Shown here: positions 23,641 through 28,349 of the stretch, piece after piece
Layout of the letters: each line of letters begins with the position of its first letter
Numbering within the stretch: position 1 is the stretch's first letter
Source: an uncultured Clostridia bacterium
Lineage (GTDB): Bacteria > Bacillota > Clostridia > Lachnospirales > Anaerotignaceae
Direction: 5' to 3'
Length of the DNA stretch: 28,349 bases
NCBI GenBank assembly: GCA_947036475.1
Contig: CAMQRG010000004.1
Location: 1-28,349, forward strand
Notes under the pieces: generated by a model
The model's database searches: none
The model's input: only the letters and a program-made list of their open reading frames with translations
What the model was told of the DNA's origin: nothing
Translations under genes and position numbers: made by a program

Positions 23641-23997
23641 GCCCCAGATTATCAGGGATAATCTGTTTTAATAAGACCCCTGCTGTCGCTTTGGCAGAAC
23701 CGGAAAATGGGTGTTGCCGGAAAATTCCGGTCCCGATCCTCCCGCCGAGCCGCCGCCCCCCGCAAAGCCAGACTTCCGCCGCAGAGAACAGCCCAAACAG
23801 GCACCGTACTCCGCAGCCTCTGCCTTTTTCCGCATTGTTTGGCGAAACAAAAGCCATATTAACCTGATATTTGAATGATTCGCGCCTGTGTATAACTGCC
23901 GCCCAGCCTGCCCAATAAAAATATGCCAATGCGTACAATTGCAAAAAAAATTTTGCATTGTCCGCTCTGCCATATTTTTGCTGTCCAAAACTTTCCA
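23617..23997 (-). ncRNA. Candidate structured non-coding RNA, about 380 nt
   Basis: A consensus promoter (24004-24032) and an intrinsic terminator (23617-23640) define a transcript of about 380 nt with no convincing gene inside. The 5' part folds into a long stem: AAAAATATG pairs with CATATTTTT, and inside it ACAATGC pairs with GCAATTGT (about 23920-23975). The 3' half is GC-rich with repeated CCGG(A/T)TTTTCCGG-type palindromes (about 23694-23730). I searched by eye for RNase P, tmRNA, SRP and 6S hallmarks and found none. Two overlapping open frames exist, but they lack ribosome sites and have odd Gly/Ser/Arg-rich composition, so a short peptide gene is the less likely alternative. Confidence 0.5.
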
Positions 23998-24003
23998 CGC
24001 CAT

Positions 24004-24032
24004 ATTATAGACAAATTTCGTCCCGCTGTCAA
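24004..24032 (-). promoter_or_regulatory. Consensus promoter of the candidate ncRNA
   Basis: On the minus strand a perfect TTGACA (24027-24032), a 17-base spacer and a perfect TATAAT (24004-24009). Confidence 0.9.
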
Positions 24033-24140
24033 TCAGAAGATGCCGCAGGGATATGGATTTTCTTTGTTCCTGCGGGAATCTGCCGCAGAATGTTGCTGAA
24101 AGTGTGTTTTTGGAATACGCTGGAGAAATGGAAATAGGTA

Positions 24141-24170
24141 TTGATAAAAATGCGGAAACCCCTGTATAAT
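24141..24170 (+). promoter_or_regulatory. Promoter of the radical SAM gene
   Basis: TTGATA at 24141-24146, an 18-base spacer and TATAAT at 24165-24170, 43 bases before the start codon. Confidence 0.85.
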
Positions 24171-24213
24171 AGAAGAATTAGAAATAACAAAGCAAGGATA
24201 AGGAGAGATAAAA

Positions 24214-25086
24214 ATGAGATATGAAGGTACCGTTTACAGACCGCCAAGCGAAGCCGGCAGTCTGATTATCCAGTTTACCATAGGCTGCGCGAGAAATACC
24301 TGCACATTCTGCAATATGTATAAGGATAAGACCTTCCGGATTCGTCCGCTGGCAGATGTGGAGGAAGATTTGGAAATGGCGCGGAAATATTACAGCCATA
24401 TCAAGGTGCGCCGGATTTTTCTGGCGGATGGTGATGCTCTGATTGTGAAAACAGAGGATATGCTGCATATTCTGGAAAAATGCCACGAATATTTTCCGGA
24501 GGCGGAGCGGATTTCTGTTTACGGCGCGCCGAAGGATATTCTGAACAAAACGCCGGAGGAACTGCGCCGCCTGCGCGAAGCGGGTCTGGATATGGTTTAC
24601 ATGGGTCTGGAAAGCGGCGCAGATGAGGTGCTGACAGCGGTCAAAAAGGGCGTAACGGCTGATGAGATGATTGAGGCGGGCAAAAAGGCGCGGGAGGCCG
24701 GCATGGTGCTTTCCATGACGGTGATTTCAGGGCTGGGCGGCAAAAAGCTCTGGCGGGAACACGCGCTGGGCAGTGCGCGGGTAATTTCCGCTATCAAGCC
24801 GGAATATGTGGGCTTTTTGACATTGATGGTTGAGCCGGGAACGGAGATGTACGACCAGCTTGCGCGCGGGGAGATTGAGCTTCTGGAGCCGCAGGAGGTG
24901 CTGGACGAAACGGAACTGTTTATCCGCAATGTTGACGCGGAGGGGACGATGTTCCGCTCAAACCATGCATCGAACTATATCGCGCTGGGCGGCACGCTGA
25001 ACAGGGAGAGGAATAAAATTCTGGACCAGATTGCCGCAAGCCGGAAACGGAGTAAATTCCGCCCTGATATTTTCAGAGGAATTTGA
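24214..25086 (+). CDS. Radical SAM protein with CX4CX2C cluster motif
   Basis: A 290-residue radical S-adenosylmethionine enzyme of the COG1032/Elp3-like type. The 4Fe-4S motif is GCARNTCTFCNMY (C25, C30, C33), that is CX4CX2C rather than the standard CX3CX2C; this spacing recurs in a family of clostridial radical SAM proteins. FLADGDALI and MGLESGADEVL match the SAM-binding and barrel motifs of the fold. No B12, SPASM or TRAM domain is evident. The reaction is unknown. An AAGGAGAG ribosome site precedes the ATG. It has its own promoter and is convergent with ytvI. Confidence 0.93.
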   Translation: MRYEGTVYRPPSEAGSLIIQFTIGCARNTCTFCNMYKDKTFRIRPLADVEEDLEMARKYYSHIKVRRIFLADGDALIVKTEDMLHILEKCHEYFPEAERISVYGAPKDILNKTPEELRRLREAGLDMVYMGLESGADEVLTAVKKGVTADEMIEAGKKAREAGMVLSMTVISGLGGKKLWREHALGSARVISAIKPEYVGFLTLMVEPGTEMYDQLARGEIELLEPQEVLDETELFIRNVDAEGTMFRSNHASNYIALGGTLNRERNKILDQIAASRKRSKFRPDIFRGI

Positions 25087-25096
25087 GAATAAAAAT

Positions 25097-25125
25097 TGCC
25101 CTCGACGCATTGCGCCGGGGGCATT
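25097..25125 (-). terminator. Terminator between radical SAM gene and ytvI
   Basis: TGCCCTCGACGCA and TGCGCCGGGGGCA form an imperfect stem. The T-run (AATTTTTATT) follows on the minus strand, so it mainly ends ytvI. Confidence 0.75.
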
Positions 25126-25127
25126 GC

Positions 25128-26171
25128 TTATCCTTTTCTCAGGCGGAAAAACGCCCGCAGTATCACCGCGATGACAGGGCCCAGCAAAAGCCCCCATACG
25201 CCGATGCACCGGAATCCAAAATACATGGAAAACAGTGTCAGAAGCGGGTGAAGCCCAATCTGCGCCCCGAGTATCCGTGGCTGTAAAATCTGCCGCACCA
25301 CCTGAATGATGCCGTAAATGACCAGATAGCCCAGAGCAAGGAACGACCGTCCCATAATCAGGTGGAACACCGCGCCGGGCCAGAGGATAAAGCCGCTGCC
25401 AAAAAAGGGCAGGGCGTCGATGACAGCAGTTACGGCGCTTAAGAGCAGTGGGTGGGGCGAGCGCAAAACCAACATTCCGACAATGCAGATGCAGAAAGTA
25501 TATGCCATCAATATCAGCTGTGTTTTTACATATCCCCAGACGGACGTTGCCAGTTCTTTCCGCGCTGTACCGATGGAAAACCCAATCAGCGGTTCAACGT
25601 GTGCCAGATATGCCTTGTGAATGAGCGCTTTGTCTTTCGTGAAGAAATACGCCGAAATCAGCGCAACGAAAAAGCTCAGGAAAAAATGCGGAACGGCTGA
25701 AAACAGCGAAGTTGGCGCACCTTGATTCACCAGCGTGAAAAGAATGTCCGAAAAACCCTGCTGAAGTTGCAGCAGGAAAGGCTGAAGCTGTTCAGGGAGC
25801 TGTTCGCGGAACGCATCGAATTGTTCCCAGAAAGCAGTCATGGTATTTTCCAGCATATCCATATACTGCGGCAGGTTTTCCAAAGCCTGCCGTACCTGCT
25901 GGTAAAGCCCCGTACCCGACCAGAAGCCCAATGCCCCGAGCAGGGCAAACAACAGCAGTATCCCCAAAAGCGCGCCGATTCCCCGTGGTAAGCCATGGTT
26001 TTCCAGTCTGTCCGCCAGAGGGCAGAACAGCAGGCTCAAAAGCCAGCCAATCAGGAAGGGCAGGAATATGGGAAAAAGATAGCGGAAAAACAGAAAACAA
26101 AACAATATTGCCGCAGTCAGTATAATCAGGTCAAAAACAGCTTTTTTATTTCTTTCATAAAATGCCCGCAT
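25128..26171 (-). CDS. ytvI: Sporulation integral membrane protein YtvI (AI-2E transporter family)
   Basis: A polytopic membrane protein of 347 residues, the usual YtvI size. It has two N-terminal helices around LFRYLFPIFLPFLIGWLLSL-type sequence, an amphipathic middle region rich in Gln and Leu (about 95-150), and five or six C-terminal helices containing ALPFFGSGFILWPGAV and the family-typical QPRILGAQIGLHPLLTLFSM. YtvI belongs to the AI-2E/PerM family and is under sporulation control in Bacillus; transport substrate is unknown. The ATG at 26171 follows AAGGAGGG; an earlier ATG lies before this site. A TATAAT (26228-26233, minus) precedes the gene, without a good -35. Confidence 0.9.
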   Translation of the reverse strand: MRAFYERNKKAVFDLIILTAAILFCFLFFRYLFPIFLPFLIGWLLSLLFCPLADRLENHGLPRGIGALLGILLLFALLGALGFWSGTGLYQQVRQALENLPQYMDMLENTMTAFWEQFDAFREQLPEQLQPFLLQLQQGFSDILFTLVNQGAPTSLFSAVPHFFLSFFVALISAYFFTKDKALIHKAYLAHVEPLIGFSIGTARKELATSVWGYVKTQLILMAYTFCICIVGMLVLRSPHPLLLSAVTAVIDALPFFGSGFILWPGAVFHLIMGRSFLALGYLVIYGIIQVVRQILQPRILGAQIGLHPLLTLFSMYFGFRCIGVWGLLLGPVIAVILRAFFRLRKG

Positions 26172-26356
26172 TGTTTTTCCCTCCTTCCATATCTCCAAAA
26201 GACAGAATATTCCTTTTAATTATTCTTATTATAATACGTTTTGGACATAGAAAAACCCTTTTTTTGAAATACTAAAAAAATTGCAATAAAAAATTAAACT
26301 TTTTGCGACAGGCTGTACAAGGAAAAGCAGACGTTTTTCTGAGCAGGGAAAGAAAG

Positions 26357-26380
26357 AGGAGGGGGCTTTCCCCCTCCTTT
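26357..26380 (-). terminator. Terminator of the BlaI-M56 operon
   Basis: On the minus strand GGAGGGGG-AAAG-CCCCCTCC followed by TCTTTCTTT. Confidence 0.85.
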
Positions 26381-26388
26381 GAGTTGTT

Positions 26389-27918
26389 TCAGACTGTGTT
26401 TTCTGCGGTATATCGAAATGATTTCAGCGCGCCGTCACTGCTGCGGAATGAAATGGTATAATACGTTCCGTCCTCCATAAGCAGGCGTATGTCTGTTGTC
26501 CTCTGGTCTGTTTTTTCCAGATTGACGAAGGATACTTCCGCAGGCGTTCTTGATTCTCCGTAATTCTCTTTCAGAAGCGTTTCCGCTTTTTCCAGCCAGC
26601 TGGTATCCTGCTGGATTTCCGTTTTTTCTTCCGTACTCAGAATTTCTGTTGTCATGCCGCGCACAATCCGCAAACTGCCTGTATCCGGATTGAGCCATGT
26701 GGCATATTCAAGAGTTTCTCCGGAAAACTCGATAAACCACCAGCCTTCCGGCTGTACGGAATTTTCTCCATGGTCCAGTTCTGCCCATACTTCCATATCT
26801 GCCGTTTCTGTGCTGAATAAGCGGTTGATGGCGGCTGCCGTTAACTGCACTGCGTCCTCCTCATTTTGTATGGACGGAACTGGCGGAGTGTTTTCAGCGG
26901 GCACCTGTGGCGATTCTGCCTGAGCGGGAACAATGTCCGGTCCCGCGTAAACAGATTTAAAATTCATAAAATTTGTGCCCGCAACCAGCCCTGCCGCAAG
27001 AAGAACGGTTGCCCCAACCCATCGGTACTGTTTTTTTCTCATAATAACCTCAATCCGCCTTTCCAATACTTTTTTCTGTTTTCCTTTTCCAAAAAATCCG
27101 GCGGAAAAAGGTGCATTTTTCCATTCCGGACGTATCTGGAATAAAAGCATTTCTCCATATTTTCGTTTTTCTTTAATATCCAGCCCCTTTACTACTGCTT
27201 CGTCGCAGGAATATTCACAGGCTTCACTGATATTCTGCAGCATCAACGCGGAAAGGGGATTGAACCAGTGCACTGCGCGTACGGCCAATGCTGCCGTTTT
27301 GTAAAAGAGGTCATTCCTTTTATAATGCGTCAGTTCATGCCGGAAAATCATGCACAGTTCCTCTGTTGAAAACTTTTGTTTGGGCAGTATGATTTGTGGC
27401 CGGAAAAGCCCCACAAGCATGGGGGAGACTGTCAGCCTGTTTTCACGCAGCCGGATACATCGCTGGATTCTCATTGTCTGGCAGACCGCGGCAAAACAGG
27501 CTTTTGTGCTCTCGTTTTGAACGATTTCCGATGCCTGTTCCAGTCTGCGGAGAAAACAGACATAAACGCATATGGTATAGAGTATAAATGCCGCCAGCCC
27601 AATAAAATAAATGGTACACAGAATTTCTGAAATGGAAAGCGATTCTGCGGGAGATGGGACAGCAACAGGGAAATCAATGTCCGCTGCGTTCAGGAATCCT
27701 CCAACAGTTCTGCCGCTTTCGGCAGGAAGGAGCGCGCCGCTTTCAGGCAGAATTTCCGGCAGGGCGATTTTATAAGGAAGGGTATACGCTGACAGCGCGA
27801 GCAGCCAGATGCAGCGGTACCATCTGCCGCCGCATCTCCACAGAAGCAGGTCTTTTAATCCTACCAGTATCAGTGTAAACCCTCCGCCCAGAAGCGTCAG
27901 GCAAAACAGTGTTTTCAA
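26389..27918 (-). CDS. M56 family membrane peptidase (BlaR1/MecR1-like) with a non-penicillin sensor domain
   Basis: A sensor-protease of 509 residues. The N-terminal half holds several membrane helices and the zinc-protease site HELTH (194-198), followed by EACEYSCDEAVV with the third ligand. A helix near residues 290-310 (WVGATVLLAAGLVAGTNF) leads to an extracytoplasmic C-terminal domain of about 200 residues. That domain lacks the SxxK/SxN/KTG motifs of the BlaR1 penicillin-binding sensor; its WWFIEFSGETLEYATWLNPD and the repeated strands look more like PepSY-type small domains. By analogy, signal binding outside would activate the protease, which would inactivate the BlaI-type repressor encoded just upstream, three bases away. 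Confidence 0.92.
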   Translation of the reverse strand: MKTLFCLTLLGGGFTLILVGLKDLLLWRCGGRWYRCIWLLALSAYTLPYKIALPEILPESGALLPAESGRTVGGFLNAADIDFPVAVPSPAESLSISEILCTIYFIGLAAFILYTICVYVCFLRRLEQASEIVQNESTKACFAAVCQTMRIQRCIRLRENRLTVSPMLVGLFRPQIILPKQKFSTEELCMIFRHELTHYKRNDLFYKTAALAVRAVHWFNPLSALMLQNISEACEYSCDEAVVKGLDIKEKRKYGEMLLFQIRPEWKNAPFSAGFFGKGKQKKVLERRIEVIMRKKQYRWVGATVLLAAGLVAGTNFMNFKSVYAGPDIVPAQAESPQVPAENTPPVPSIQNEEDAVQLTAAAINRLFSTETADMEVWAELDHGENSVQPEGWWFIEFSGETLEYATWLNPDTGSLRIVRGMTTEILSTEEKTEIQQDTSWLEKAETLLKENYGESRTPAEVSFVNLEKTDQRTTDIRLLMEDGTYYTISFRSSDGALKSFRYTAENTV

Positions 27919-27921
27919 TTC

Positions 27922-28287
27922 CTAATCCCCCTTTTGGCGGAGCAGTTCCCGCAGTTCCCCGAGCTCCTCTGCATTGAGTTCCCCGTCATCGAACAATGCC
28001 GCAAAAAAATTTTTCGCGGAACCTTTGTAGAATTTTTTCAAAAAATCCCTGCCGCAGCCTTTCCGGTATTCGCTTTCTGAAACCAGATAGCTGTAAAAAT
28101 GCTGGCGGCCCCGTTTTTCTGCATGAAGAAAGCCTTTTTCCATCAGCCGCGAAAGCATGGTCAGTATGGTCGTTGGTTTCCATTGGTTATTGGGAAGTAG
28201 TTCCATCACTTCCCTGCTGGTCAAAGGATTTTTGTTGTTCCAGATGACCCGCATCAGTTCCATTTCTGCATCTGAAATTCTCTGCAT
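27922..28287 (-). CDS. BlaI/MecI/CopY family transcriptional repressor
   Basis: A 121-residue winged-helix repressor. Typical sequence: ISDAEMELMRVIWNNKNPLT, then WKPTTILTMLSRLMEKGFL (recognition helix) and RGRQHFYSYLVSESEY, with a C-terminal dimerisation helix pair. The start at 28287 follows GGAGGTGAG. A further in-frame extension upstream reads MYKRQVYGGEK, of which MYKRQ comes from the sequencing adapter, so it is an artefact. It is paired with the M56 protease, the standard two-gene module. The promoter and operator lie beyond the contig end. Confidence 0.95.
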   Translation of the reverse strand: MQRISDAEMELMRVIWNNKNPLTSREVMELLPNNQWKPTTILTMLSRLMEKGFLHAEKRGRQHFYSYLVSESEYRKGCGRDFLKKFYKGSAKNFFAALFDDGELNAEELGELRELLRQKGD

Positions 28288-28305
28288 TTTCTCACCTCCA
28301 TATAC

Positions 28306-28349
28306 CTGTCTCTTATACACATCTGACGCTGCCGACGACTCCTTACGTG
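28306..28349. other. Nextera/Tn5 adapter contamination at contig end
   Basis: CTGTCTCTTATACACATCT (28306-28324) is the Tn5 mosaic end, followed by GACGCTGCCGACGA (28325-28338), the rest of the Nextera read-1 adapter in reverse complement. CTCCTTAC (28339-28346) is the reverse complement of i5 index GTAAGGAG (S505), and GTG begins the P5-side sequence. This is library sequence, not genome. Confidence 0.98.

Noticed and set aside
23617..23997. RNase P RNA, tmRNA, SRP RNA or 6S RNA
   Set aside because: No GAGGAAAGTCC or ACAGAA (RNase P), no tRNA-like ends or tag frame (tmRNA), no GGAAGG...AGCA core (SRP), and too long and not a single rod with central bubble (6S).
28288..28320. N-terminal extension MYKRQVYGGEK of the BlaI-type gene
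   Set aside because: MYKRQ is the translation of Tn5 adapter sequence; the ribosome site GGAGGTGAG lies just before the ATG at 28287.

Overview
The window looks like the end of a draft contig from an anaerobic, spore-forming Clostridia genome (Lachnospirales or Anaerotignum-like is my guess; the family is not proven by the sequence). Reasons: a single-chain pyruvate:ferredoxin oxidoreductase, the sporulation genes yabP, yabQ and ytvI, a DivIC-type divisome gene, a 3D-domain cell-wall protein, a T-box in front of metG, strong AGGAGG ribosome sites with occasional TTG starts, and tRNA genes without encoded CCA. The last 44 bases are not biological: they are Nextera (Tn5) adapter plus an i5 index.

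Layout. 1-1001: a dispersed 3'-element at the contig edge and an unrecognised protein on the minus strand. 1002-5874: an AT-rich regulatory region, the PFOR gene with a structured leader, a GC-rich hairpin repeat and a UlaG-like metallo-beta-lactamase-fold hydrolase. 5961-7610: a MATE exporter and tRNA-Ser(GCT). 7698-14759: a LysR regulator divergent from a tight six-gene operon: asparaginase, nitrilase, aspartase, malic enzyme, and fumarase alpha and beta. 15048-16524: yabP-yabQ-divIC and a tRNA-Met/Glu/Val cluster. 16586-18542: a WYL regulator, a small Cys-rich DUF3795-type protein and a macrodomain protein. 18676-22967 (minus strand): a 3D-domain protein with a complex leader, a TatD nuclease, and metG with its methionine T-box. 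22983-24032: GC-rich hairpin repeats around a small XRE regulator, then a promoter-to-terminator unit that looks like a structured non-coding RNA. 24141-26171: a radical SAM protein convergent with ytvI. 26357-28287 (minus strand): a BlaI-type repressor and an M56 (BlaR1/MecR1-like) membrane peptidase.

How the genes work together. The central operon reads as one linear route: (beta-cyanoalanine or another nitrile ->) asparagine -> aspartate -> fumarate -> malate -> pyruvate, with ammonia and CO2 released. Pyruvate could then be oxidised by the PFOR elsewhere in the window. The divergent LysR gene is the obvious candidate regulator. The branch-1 nitrilase embedded in the operon is its most unusual part. 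The other notable items are the unassigned structured transcript at about 23617-23997, the terminator- and anti-SD-bearing leader of the 3D gene, and several families of hairpin repeats sitting directly downstream of stop codons.
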